Source: Dactylorhiza incarnata (lineage: Eukaryota; Streptophyta; Magnoliopsida; Asparagales; Orchidaceae). Taken from it: DNA of 64,000 nt. The stretch is from assembly GCA_033032865.1 (NCBI GenBank), contig JAWHQI010000065.1, positions 3,100,001 to 3,164,000 on the forward strand, given 5' to 3'. Shown one piece after another: positions 41,631 through 50,197 of the stretch. The first letter of the stretch is position 1; each line of letters starts with the position of its first letter. Below the pieces are notes generated by a model, which had not been told where the DNA came from, did not search any database, and worked only from the letters and a program-made list of their open reading frames with translations. Made by a program: the position numbers and the translations under genes.

Positions 41631-44595
41631 CTCCCCCGCAAGCTGGAGCATATATATCAATCATGCCTAGCTTGTTACACACATCGGAGAAGGATGAAGA
41701 TATAGGTTTGGTGAAGATATCAGCCAGCTCTTTATCCGAAGTAACGAAGGGAGTGCAGATTTGTTTCTTCAAGATTTCTTTCCTGATGAAATGACAGTCC
41801 ACTTCAATGTGTTTGGTTCTCTCATGAAAGACTGGGTTCTGAGATATATAGATTGCAGCTTTGTTGTCACAGAACATTGGTAAAGGATGATTGTAAACTT
41901 CTCCTAAGTCAAGAAGGAGAGTTCGTAACCACTTTAACTCGCATGTAGTTTGGGCCATGCTCCTGTACTCGGCCTCAGCACTTGATCTGGAAACTACTGC
42001 TTGTTTCTTGCTCTTCCAGTTCACCAGATTTCCTCCCACGAAGGTACAGAACCCAGATGTGGATTTCCTGTCCCCTTTATCATCAGCGTAGCTAGCATCT
42101 GAGTAGGCTTCTATCTTGAGATGGTTGTTCCTTTGAAACAGAAGTCCCTTTCCTGGAGATCCCTTAACGTATTCTAATATTTTTAAAGCAGCTTGAAGAT
42201 GACATTCCTTCGGAGCTTGCATGAATTGTCTGACCTTTCCAACAGCATAGCAGATATCAGGTCTTGTTACAGTTAGGTAGATGAGCTTGCCTACAAGACG
42301 ACGATATCTAGTGCTATCAAGTAGAGGAGGAGAGTTATCAGTCCAGAGTTTGTCGTCTCCAATTGCCATTGGATACTTAGCAGGTTTAGAACCCAGAAGA
42401 CCTGTTTCCTTTAGAAGGTCAATAGCATACTTCCGTTGTGAGAGAACAATGGAGCTATGCTTCCTTGAGATTTCAATGCCCAGAAAGTACTTGGGAGTCC
42501 CCATATCTTTGGTCACAAAGTGTTGGAGAAGATGTTTCTTTGTAAGGGAGACACCTTCAACGTCATCACCTGTGAGAAGGATGTCATCAACGCATACAGC
42601 CAGAATAACCATTCCATGAGATGTCTTACGAATGAAGAGAGAGTGATCCGCAGAACTACGGACAAATCCAATGATCTTGATAACTTCGTTAAATTTTTCG
42701 AACCAGGTGCGAGGACTTTGCTTAAGACCATAGATGGCCTTCTGTAGCTTACATACACGAGTCTCCCCCGGAGCAACATACCCTGGAGGTTGCTCCATGA
42801 AAACAACCTCTTGAAGGTCACCGTAGAGAAAAGCATTCTTGACATCCAATTGAGAGAGTTGCCAACCTTTGTTGACGGCCACAGAGAAGAGGACCCTGAT
42901 GGTCGTAAGACGAGCGACGGGTGATAAAGTGTCAAAGAAGTCTACTCCATATGTCTGAGTAAATCCTTTGGCAACCAAGCGAGCTTTGTAGCGGTCAACA
43001 GAGCCATCAGCATGATATTTTATCACAAAGTCCAATCTACACCCAACAACATCTATCCCAATTGGTGGAGGAACAAGAGTCCAAGTGCCACGGTCCTGAA
43101 GGGTGGAGATTTCATCATCCATGGCAGCCTTCCACTGTGGGATGGCAAGAGCTTCCTGATAATTGGTTGGGGTGGCTGTATCTGTAATAGCAATAGCAAA
43201 TGCCCTAGCAGAGGGGGTAAGTTGAGCATAAGTTACAACATCATGAATAGAATGTTGCGTACATGAGCGAACTCCCTTTCGAAGAGCAATAGGAAGGTCT
43301 TCAGTAGTGACTGTATCTGCAGGAGAGTCATCATCGGAAGAAGATAGTGCTGGCCCAAGAGTTGGGAGAGAAGGCCCTGGAGTAGGAGGACAGGTGGAAG
43401 GAGATGTTGGAGGTGGTGGAAGGAAAGGAAGAAAAGGAGGAGATGGGAGAGTAGGTGGTGGTGATGGAGAGTAAATCAGCGGTGTTGTCAAACTAGGCGT
43501 AGGAGGCAGCGAGGTGGAAGAGGTAGAAAAGTATGGAACATTTTCAAAGAAGGTGACATCAGCGGAAACACATTGTTTGCGAAGAAGAGGGTCATAGCAC
43601 CGGTACCCTTTCTGAGTTGGAGAATAACCAACAAAGATGCATTTAACTGCCCGAGGAGAGAGTTTGTCGCGACCTGGGGAAGGAATGTGGACAAACGCAG
43701 TACAACCGAACACCTTGAGAGCTAAGGAGAAGGGTTGTGAAGTGGGATAGAGTATAGAGAAGGGGGTGGAGCCTTGAAGAAGGGTGGAGGGAATGCGGTT
43801 AATGAGATAGCAGGAGATGAGGATGGCATGACCCCAATAGGTTTTGGGCATATTCATCTGGAAGAGTAAGGTGCGAGCCATGTCGAGGAGGTGTCGATTC
43901 TTACGTTCCGCTATCCCATTTTGTTGAGAAGTATAAGGACAACTAGTCTGATGTATAAGACCATGGTTCATGCAAAACTCAGAAAATTGATGAGAAACAT
44001 ACTCTTTAGTATTATCAGTGCGAATAGCCTTGATAGATACTCCAAACTGAGTGGAAATTTCATTATAGAAAGTTTTAAAAACAGAAAAAAGATCTGAGCG
44101 TTCTTTTAACAGATACACCCAAGTACATCGAGAGTAGTCATCAATAAAGGTAACAAAATACAAACTACTCCCACCTACAGTCTTGGTAGGAGAAGGACCC
44201 CAGATGTCCGAGTGGAGGAGATCAAAGGGACGAGTCGAGCTACGTCCATGTTTGGCAGGATAGGAAGCCCGATGGTGCTTTCCTAGTTGACAAGCTTCAC
44301 AGTTGAGAGGAGAGGTATCTCTGGTGAGGTGAGGTAGAAGTTGATACAGCAGCCGAGGTGGAGGATGACCAAGACGGAGGTGCCATTGATGGAGAGAATC
44401 TGAGACGGTAGAGGCAGAGTGAGCAGCAAGAACGTCAAGGAAGTAGAGGCCTCCACTCTCAGTCTCAGTAGCAACTATCTCCTTCGTATGAAGATCCTGA
44501 AAATAACAGTTAGTCGAGAGTAAACATAATAGAGCATTGTAATTGTTGAGAGAGAGTCTTGACTGATAGTAAGTTGCATGGAAAATTAGGCACAT
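41299..44595 (-). CDS. E9 pol: integrase, reverse transcriptase, RNase H
   Basis: A 1098-codon ORF. Residues ~65-115 carry the GAG-pre-integrase zinc region (HQWHLRLGHPPPRLLYQLL, CEACQLGKHH). The integrase core follows with DIWGPSP, FIDDYSRCTWVYLLKE, IRTDNTKEYVSHQF and CPYTSQQNGIAERKNR, giving D, D and E. RT has FFDTLSPVARLTTIRVLFSV, QLDVKNAFLYGDLQEVVFME, and the YVDD-equivalent as VCVDDILLTGDD. RNase H has DASYADDKGDRKSTSGF, SRSSAEAEYRSMA and FCDNKAAIYISQNP. The usual Copia end (LGMIDIYAPA) is at ~residue 984, but no stop follows: the frame reads through the polypurine tract and ~110 residues into the LTR. The first ~30 residues overlap gag-pro in another frame, so the true pol start is a frame shift rather than this Met. 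Confidence 0.93.
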   Translation of the reverse strand: MCLIFHATYYQSRLSLNNYNALLCLLSTNCYFQDLHTKEIVATETESGGLYFLDVLAAHSASTVSDSLHQWHLRLGHPPPRLLYQLLPHLTRDTSPLNCEACQLGKHHRASYPAKHGRSSTRPFDLLHSDIWGPSPTKTVGGSSLYFVTFIDDYSRCTWVYLLKERSDLFSVFKTFYNEISTQFGVSIKAIRTDNTKEYVSHQFSEFCMNHGLIHQTSCPYTSQQNGIAERKNRHLLDMARTLLFQMNMPKTYWGHAILISCYLINRIPSTLLQGSTPFSILYPTSQPFSLALKVFGCTAFVHIPSPGRDKLSPRAVKCIFVGYSPTQKGYRCYDPLLRKQCVSADVTFFENVPYFSTSSTSLPPTPSLTTPLIYSPSPPPTLPSPPFLPFLPPPPTSPSTCPPTPGPSLPTLGPALSSSDDDSPADTVTTEDLPIALRKGVRSCTQHSIHDVVTYAQLTPSARAFAIAITDTATPTNYQEALAIPQWKAAMDDEISTLQDRGTWTLVPPPIGIDVVGCRLDFVIKYHADGSVDRYKARLVAKGFTQTYGVDFFDTLSPVARLTTIRVLFSVAVNKGWQLSQLDVKNAFLYGDLQEVVFMEQPPGYVAPGETRVCKLQKAIYGLKQSPRTWFEKFNEVIKIIGFVRSSADHSLFIRKTSHGMVILAVCVDDILLTGDDVEGVSLTKKHLLQHFVTKDMGTPKYFLGIEISRKHSSIVLSQRKYAIDLLKETGLLGSKPAKYPMAIGDDKLWTDNSPPLLDSTRYRRLVGKLIYLTVTRPDICYAVGKVRQFMQAPKECHLQAALKILEYVKGSPGKGLLFQRNNHLKIEAYSDASYADDKGDRKSTSGFCTFVGGNLVNWKSKKQAVVSRSSAEAEYRSMAQTTCELKWLRTLLLDLGEVYNHPLPMFCDNKAAIYISQNPVFHERTKHIEVDCHFIRKEILKKQICTPFVTSDKELADIFTKPISSSFSDVCNKLGMIDIYAPACGGVLNPSGLEGLKPRDLKPAVGAVSQNQTDAPQICEIVQDKGRRSPALSDNCLIAAVCAVSQNQTACSPQACEIASHKGQHHSVSPSDLEPAVSAVSMLQTANLSRIYQSAS
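41631..41643 (-). other. E9 polypurine tract
   Basis: Minus strand CTTGCGGGGGAG directly before the 3' LTR; also codes for the end of pol (ACGGV). Confidence 0.8.
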
Positions 44596-45694
44596 AAAGA
44601 GTGTTCTGAAGAGAGATAGTCGGAGTGACTTGAACTATGCCAGTCCCACACACATGTGAGGGGGAACCATCAGCGGTGAGAACCGGAGGTAAATTCTTGT
44701 GCTCTAGTAATTGGGAGAAAAGTTGAGGGTTCCCTGTCATATGATTTGTTGCACCAGAATCAATAAGCCATTTACCTTCAATAACCACGTGCACGCTACC
44801 TGAGGAGGTAGCAACAGAAGTAGACGGTGATCTAATATCTGGTGAAGAGGCGGCAGCAAGAGGGAAAAGGTGAGGATGCTTGAGATAGAAACGATCAATT
44901 GGGTGACCCTTCCGACCACAATGAGAATAGATGTGTCGCGGAGGTCCACGACCACCAAGAGAACCACCACGACCACCAGGGTGACCACGTTCAGCCCGGT
45001 GAGCAAAGTTCTCTAGAGGAGGGGAAGACAACAAGGGTCGTTGGAGAAGGGAGGTAACAGCAGAGACCCGAGCAGCGGTGACATCAAGAGTTGGAGACTC
45101 AGCTTCTCCAAGGATTTGTTGTCGTATCATATCATAAGACTCCGGAAGACGGAGAAGGTAACACACAACCAGGAGCTCTTGGAAGTGTTTATGTTGTTCA
45201 GTGAGATCAGCAGAGAAGGGGCGATGTTGAAGGAGTTCAGCCCCAAGGGCCTGAACTGCTTGATATGTTGTGGTAGGATCCATGGTTGGGCGGGCAAAGA
45301 GATCAGCATACAAGGTGTAAATGTGGGACGTTTTGGCGCCTTTGGAGTAAAGGGCCGCAAGATGCTGCCATGCTGCCTTGACTGTCTCATCATGACGAAT
45401 GATAGGAAGACACTCATCAGAGAGACTGTTAGCAAGCCAGGTGCGGACCATAGCATCGCTAGCATCCCAATCATCAAAGGTAGCAGATCCTGTGGGAGGG
45501 GGATCATCGGTGAGATGGTGGCGTTTGCGTTGAGAGCGTAAGAGAAAGGTGAAGGAGACACTCCAATCAGGATAATTAGCTCCAGTGAGCTTGGATGTTG
45601 TGCCAAGGTTGCCCGAGGAAGAGGTAGAAATAGCCACAGGAGTGGGCGGGGATGGAGGGGGGTGTGGGGTAGCATTCACAGAAGGGGTACCCAT
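44510..45694 (-). CDS. E9 gag-protease
   Basis: A 394-codon ORF from MGTPSVNATPHPPPSPPTPV. The Copia gag domain spans ~30-220 (LTGANYPDWSVSFTFLLRSQ, AWQHLAALYSKGAKTSHIYT, YDMIRQQILGEAESPTLDV). A Gly/Arg-rich stretch precedes a zinc knuckle in degenerate form: YSHCGRKGHPIDRFY, with the first and last Cys replaced by Tyr. The protease follows at ~310-390 (WLIDSGATNHMTGN; LYVPNFPCNLLSVKTL). The stop at 44510 lies just where the pol frame takes over; Copia elements normally have one continuous polyprotein. The loss of two of four zinc ligands suggests impaired RNA packaging. Confidence 0.92.
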   Translation of the reverse strand: MGTPSVNATPHPPPSPPTPVAISTSSSGNLGTTSKLTGANYPDWSVSFTFLLRSQRKRHHLTDDPPPTGSATFDDWDASDAMVRTWLANSLSDECLPIIRHDETVKAAWQHLAALYSKGAKTSHIYTLYADLFARPTMDPTTTYQAVQALGAELLQHRPFSADLTEQHKHFQELLVVCYLLRLPESYDMIRQQILGEAESPTLDVTAARVSAVTSLLQRPLLSSPPLENFAHRAERGHPGGRGGSLGGRGPPRHIYSHCGRKGHPIDRFYLKHPHLFPLAAASSPDIRSPSTSVATSSGSVHVVIEGKWLIDSGATNHMTGNPQLFSQLLEHKNLPPVLTADGSPSHVCGTGIVQVTPTISLQNTLYVPNFPCNLLSVKTLSQQLQCSIMFTLD

Positions 45695-45807
45695 GAGAGA
45701 GATCGCGCGGTCTCGCGGATATAAGGGAGATCACGCGAACTAGAGGAGGAAGAGAGGAGATCGCACAGAGTGTGCAGTCAGAAGAAAATGAGACCGGTCG
45801 AAGAGAT

Positions 45808-45824
45808 CGCTACCTCTGATACCA
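45808..45824 (-). other. E9 primer-binding site (tRNA-Met)
   Basis: Minus strand TGGTATCAGAGGTAGCG, directly adjoining the LTR end. Confidence 0.88.
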
Positions 45825-46478
45825 TGTGAGAATTTGAAAATAATAGGAATTTTTATTTCCAAAAAACTAAGTATTACAAGAGTATTGCCTCCTTTATATA
45901 GACTAGGAGGGAAACAGTAAAATATGATGTGGGACTAAATACAAATACACAATACTCAAGAGAGCTGGGCGGTCAGGGCGATCAACAATATTGAGACCGC
46001 AGCGACCTCTGCGATCTGGAGTGAGATTCGGCGGTCACACGACAGGAGAAAGGTCGTGTGACAAAGGAGACCGTCGGACGGTTAGATCATTGTGGCAAAC
46101 ATTCCCCCATAATGGAGAGACCGGGATGGCCAGACCGCTTCTCTTCATAAGATGCGCTCTGGTATATCCGAGATAAATCGGCAGTCTGGAGCATGGAGAC
46201 CGCTGAGACCGCTAGCTCTAGACCGCTTGGAGAGACGGAATGATGCTGACCTTTATGAGACGCGATCTCGCATGCTTGAGGAGAACAGGTGGTCTGATTC
46301 TGGGAGACCGCACAGACCGCGGTTATCAAACAGTTGTCTGATAGGGCTGGAGATCGCCGACCTTTATCTTGCACAATCTCGCATATCTGAGGAGCGGCGG
46401 TCTGATTCTGAGAGACCGCACAGACCGCTGGCTTCAGATCGCGCGGCTTCAAACCTTCGAGACCGCTTGGGTTCAACA
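45825..46478 (-). repeat. E9 5' LTR (654 bp)
   Basis: Partner of 40969-41630; lacks 8 bp near 45920 and differs at scattered sites. Contains the same TATA box and GCGGTCT repeats. Confidence 0.93.
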
Positions 46479-46483
46479 GCCAT
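46479..46483. repeat. E9 target-site duplication, right copy
   Basis: GCCAT, identical to 40964-40968. Confidence 0.92.
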
Positions 46484-46796
46484 GATGTAGTAACTCAATT
46501 ATTGTAACTAATAATTATTGAGTGTGTTGTCGGTTAATGAATTTGATTAGGTAATATTTTGTTGATCGCAAGAGAAAATCGACATGAATTGTGAATTCGG
46601 TGCAAGTCTAAGTAGGATCTAGATCAAACAAAAGTAGGGCTTGATTTAGGTACTCATGTTCTAAAGGAGGATGAGGTGATGATAATCTCATGAAAAGTGT
46701 GGTATCATAGATTTACCTTATTCATGATCCTGAGACGATGATTCATAATATCATCGGGACAAATTGTTAAACATCACGGGCCGAACAAATTTGGAC
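46484..46796. other. Unassigned sequence between E9 and E13
   Basis: AT-rich; the sequence that E9 interrupted. No gene seen. Confidence 0.45.
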
Positions 46797-47094
46797 TGTT
46801 GGAATCATTGGAAACATAAAGTTAATAAGTTTAAAATCCTTGAGGCAATAACATCATGTTTGGGAATTTGTAGATTTAAATGGGATAATTATTGGGAACA
46901 GTGCCCTGCAATATTCCTGATTTGAAGAAGTGTTCAGCTCAATGATAAATGCAAGTTGTATTTAACATTCCATCTAGTTTATGCTTGCAGAGATCGACAA
47001 TATGTCATGTACTTTAATGACTTCACGAAGTACTATATCGTCGAGAAGAATAGGAGACATCGTCGACAAAGTATGCTTGTCATCATGATATTGA

Positions 47095-47470
47095 GTAAAG
47101 CAAACTCAGAAGGAAGATCATCGAGCTCAGAAGGAAGATCGTCGAGCTCAGAAGGAAGATCGACGACCGCTGAGATTTGGCGTGTTCGTCAAGCACAGAA
47201 GGAAGATCGTCGAGCTCAGAAGGAAGATCGACGACCGATGAGATTTGGTGTGTTCGTCGAGCGCAGAAGCAAGATCGTCGAACTCGGAAGGAAGATCGTC
47301 GACCGCTCAGACTCGGCAAGATCGTCGAACGAAGAATGCAGATCATCGAACGAAGGATGGCAAGTTCGTCGATCGCAGAATGCTGTTTGTCGAACGCAGA
47401 GAAGATGCAGTATCGTCGACTTCACTAAAGTGGTTGTGTCGTCGAGAAAGAACAAACATCGTCGTAAAGA
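47095..47470 (+). repeat. E13 upstream array (GAAGGAAGATCGTCGA type)
   Basis: A 21-bp unit, CTCAGAAGGAAGATCGTCGAG, is repeated, plus a larger ~68-bp repeat containing GACGACCG(C/A)TGAGATTTGG (47162 and 47230). Later copies are degenerate (GATCGTCGAAC). Lies about 250 bp upstream of the TATA box. Confidence 0.8.
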
Positions 47471-47717
47471 ACGCATGTCGTCGAGAGAACAATATGATCA
47501 CGATGACATGATGCAAGAAGGAAGATCGCGACGACATAGTCAGAGATAGCTTGTCGTTGTAATGATGCAAATATCTTCAAGACAGGATTCAAATCTTGCG
47601 GACGTGTTGTCAGCAATTAATGTCGCCGCCTGATTGTCTAATCAGCGCGTGCTCTTAAGGAAGGGAGCGTCTGACACTTAAGGCGCTTTTTCAGAAGACC
47701 GTTGGGGACCTCGCAGT

Positions 47718-47727
47718 CTTATAAAAG
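47718..47727 (+). promoter_or_regulatory. E13 TATA box
   Basis: CTTATAAAAG followed by a GA-rich leader, consistent with the U3/R boundary. Confidence 0.55.
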
Positions 47728-48070
47728 AGATAAGAGGTTGCCCTAACACGGTATCAATCAATCGATCAAAAAGAGAGAAAAAGAAGAACGAGGAAGAATC
47801 CCGCCGCTACACTTCAATAGAATAGTATTCTCGGCGGAGAAGAACAAGATCAAGTAGAGAGCAAGCATCAAGTGCTCTCTGAAGAATCAGTCATCATCAT
47901 CGACTGAAAAGTAGCCGATCAACACCAGGCAAAAGTAGTAAAGGCTGAAGAAGATCCAGTGCTGAATCTCCAAATCAAGAAGAATCTTCTTCAACCTAAA
48001 GAAGCCAATCTTCATCGGGCTGAAGTTGCCAATCTTCATCGTAACAGTTATTTCTACTGTATTTTCTTGT

Positions 48071-48440
48071 AAGATTTGCGGGCCATCTTGTCTAGCTTGA
48101 GGGCTAGAGAGTTGTGAGGCTTGAGGGCCAGGGCAGTGCACTTGCGAGTGCGATTTGTCGAGCTTGAGGGCTCGGGGGCAGTAGGGGCTTGCGGGCCTAG
48201 GCTGTTGGGACTTGCGGGTCCATGTTGTAGGGCTTGAGGGCCTGAGTGTCGAGCTTGCGGGCTCGGGGGCAGTAGGGGCAGTAGGGGCTTGCGGGCCTAG
48301 GCTGTTGGGACTTGCGGGTCCGTGTTGTAGGTCTTGAGGGCCTGAGTGTCGAGCTTGCGGGCTCGGGGGCAGTAGGGGCTTGCGGGCCTAGGCTGTTGGG
48401 ACTTGCGGGTCCGAATTGTAAGGCTTGAGGGCCTGAAGAT
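48071..48440 (+). repeat. E13 covarying hairpin array
   Basis: At least eleven short hairpins. Most have a loop of TTGCGG or TTGAGG closed by a C-G pair, while the outer arms differ but stay complementary: CTAGC/GCTAG (48092-48107), GGC/GCC (48118-48129), GCAC/GTGC (48138-48151, loop TTGCGA), CGAGC/GCTCG (48159-48174), GGAC/GTCC (48208-48221). AAGAT/ATCTT at 48071-48089 has a longer loop. From 48181 a four-hairpin block repeats about every 90 bp. Confidence 0.85.
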
Positions 48441-48763
48441 TTGGCGGCATTTGCCGAGCCTAGCACACTGCTAGGTAGGCGCAGAGAGAGAGAGGACTAC
48501 TCAAGACAACCGGTCTTGAGGAACCTCTATAGATCGTTATGTGTTTTTCTATGGTTTGTTCTTTACTTTACGTATCTGTTAATCAAGAATCAGGATCATC
48601 TAAAAAGGGGATAATATAATTTGAAAAACCTATTCACCCCCCCCCCCCCTAGGTGATAAAGTAGGCACCCCATAAACAACAATAATGTCATGGCAAGTGA
48701 GGTGGTGTGATTGCGGAAATTGATTATTATGCAAATTAGAAGTCAAGAGAGGTGAAAATTCAC

Positions 48764-50090
48764 GATGCAAAAGGAAGAGCTTGTCAGAGCCATCCAAACA
48801 AGTCGACACAACGTTGACTACAATTTGACGCAGAAGTTAAGAGATCAAGTCCAATGCTTCAACTCGACGGGTACGTCGATAAGGTATCGACGTAACGTCG
48901 ACATCTGAGTTCAGCCAAAGCTAATAAGAAATTTGAAGTTACGTCGATAAGAACTCAGAGGTGCGTCGATGTGAGGATTGATGAAGTCGACGCAACGTCG
49001 AATACAGTCAGTAAAAGGAAGTTTTTCCAGCTGTCCTTTTGGGTTCTTTTCAGAAGGACCACCAGGCTAGAGACAGTTCTCCAATCGCTCGTTTGTTGCC
49101 AAGAATAGAATGAAGCATTCCAGGACACAGCAAATCATTTTTGGAAGCTATTCAAAATGGATTGACGGTTCGAGAACAAAAGAACAAAGGAAAATATATG
49201 AATTCCTTTTCAGGACAAGCCAAAAGGAGAAAGGTTTTTGAAAATACAATCAAACACGATAAGTATGCAGAAACAAGAGAAGAACAACAACAGAAAGAAG
49301 AATAGTGATTACATTATTCTGTCTGTCGATTAGGGTCTTCATCTTCTTCCTCCTCAAACCCTAAGAGACAGATTTACAGAAGAGCACTCTCTGCACAGGA
49401 ATATAATCTGCTGCTTCTTCTTCATTATCATATAGCAGCAGAACAACAACTAGTGTTGAGAGAAAAAGGATCAAGCAAAACAACCCTTGCAAATCATCAC
49501 TATCATAAGCAATGGTTCATCAAATCAAATCCTGTGAAAGAAAGTCAGAAACATCAACAAAGCTTCTGAAGATTTCTGAGAACATAATTCTCTCCTTCTC
49601 CTTCTCACTTTCTTCTTCTTATTTCCTTCACTTGTATAGAGTTTTAAGAATCCATCTTCCAAAGAATTCAGTGGTTCAAGATCTCCTTATCAAAAAATCT
49701 GAGTGGTTCAAGATCTCCTTAACAAAAGATCTGAGTGGTTCAAGATCTCCTTATCAAAAGATCTTTGGTTCTAAGAGTCTCCTTATCAAAAGACTTAGGC
49801 ATAGGTTGTGCGATCCTACCAGGGAGGTAGAAGAGAGGACTACCCATATTTTGGGGAACCTCTCTAAAAATCTTGTGCCTTCTGTGCTGTGCATTTTCTG
49901 TGTTGTCCAATTTATAGCTTGCTATTTTCCTGCTTTATATTTACAGCACTTATTTATTCTGTGTGGGTTTTGTTCAGTGCATAATACCTTAGTACTTTTA
50001 TTGTATGCATAGTTAGGGTAAAAATATTTAAATCTCTATTCACCCCCCCCCCCCTGTAGAGAATTCTCAGAGGCACACTGTACACTTTCA
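48764..50090 (+). repeat. E10 5' LTR, first ~300 bp missing
   Basis: Matches the 3' LTR from 55070 on (GATGCAWAAGGAAGAGCTTG). Ends CACTTTCA before the PBS, with a 12-base C run at 50043-50054 in the context TATTCAC(C)nTGTAGAG. Contains the hairpin TCGACG-CAA-CGTCGA at 48987-49001. Confidence 0.88.
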
Positions 50091-50092
50091 AT

Positions 50093-50108
50093 TGGTATCA
50101 GGGGGAGG
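50093..50108 (+). other. E10 primer-binding site (tRNA-Met type)
   Basis: TGGTATCAGGGGGAGG, two bases after the LTR. Confidence 0.82.
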
Positions 50109-50197
50109 TTAATCATTAAAAGGTTAACACCTTGAGAAAAAGACCTCCTACTCTCATTTATTCATTTTAAAATTAATTAAAACTATTTTTAAAGAAG

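Larger units (their letters stand above)
40969..46478 (-). mobile_element. E9: Ty1/Copia retrotransposon, nearly intact
   Basis: LTRs 40969-41630 and 45825-46478, exact GCCAT duplications, tRNA-Met PBS touching the LTR, gag-pro and pol ORFs, polypurine tract. Total 5510 bp. A single frame change between gag-pro and pol appears to be the main defect. The only element here with all domains in long frames, so probably among the youngest. Confidence 0.94.
46797..48675 (+). repeat. E13: LTR-like fragment with two repeat arrays
   Basis: Begins around TGTTGGAATCATTGG (uncertain), has a TATA box (47718-47727) with a repeat array upstream and a hairpin array downstream, then CTATTCAC(C)13TAGGTGATAAAG at 48632-48661, as at the end of some Copia LTRs. 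No PBS follows; the sequence passes into the truncated E10 LTR. No coding potential is supported; frames on both strands follow the repeats. Confidence 0.55.

Noticed and set aside
47083..47570. Overlapping Ser/Arg-rich ORFs on both strands
   Set aside because: They are by-products of the GAAGGAAGATCGTCGA repeats in the E13 LTR.
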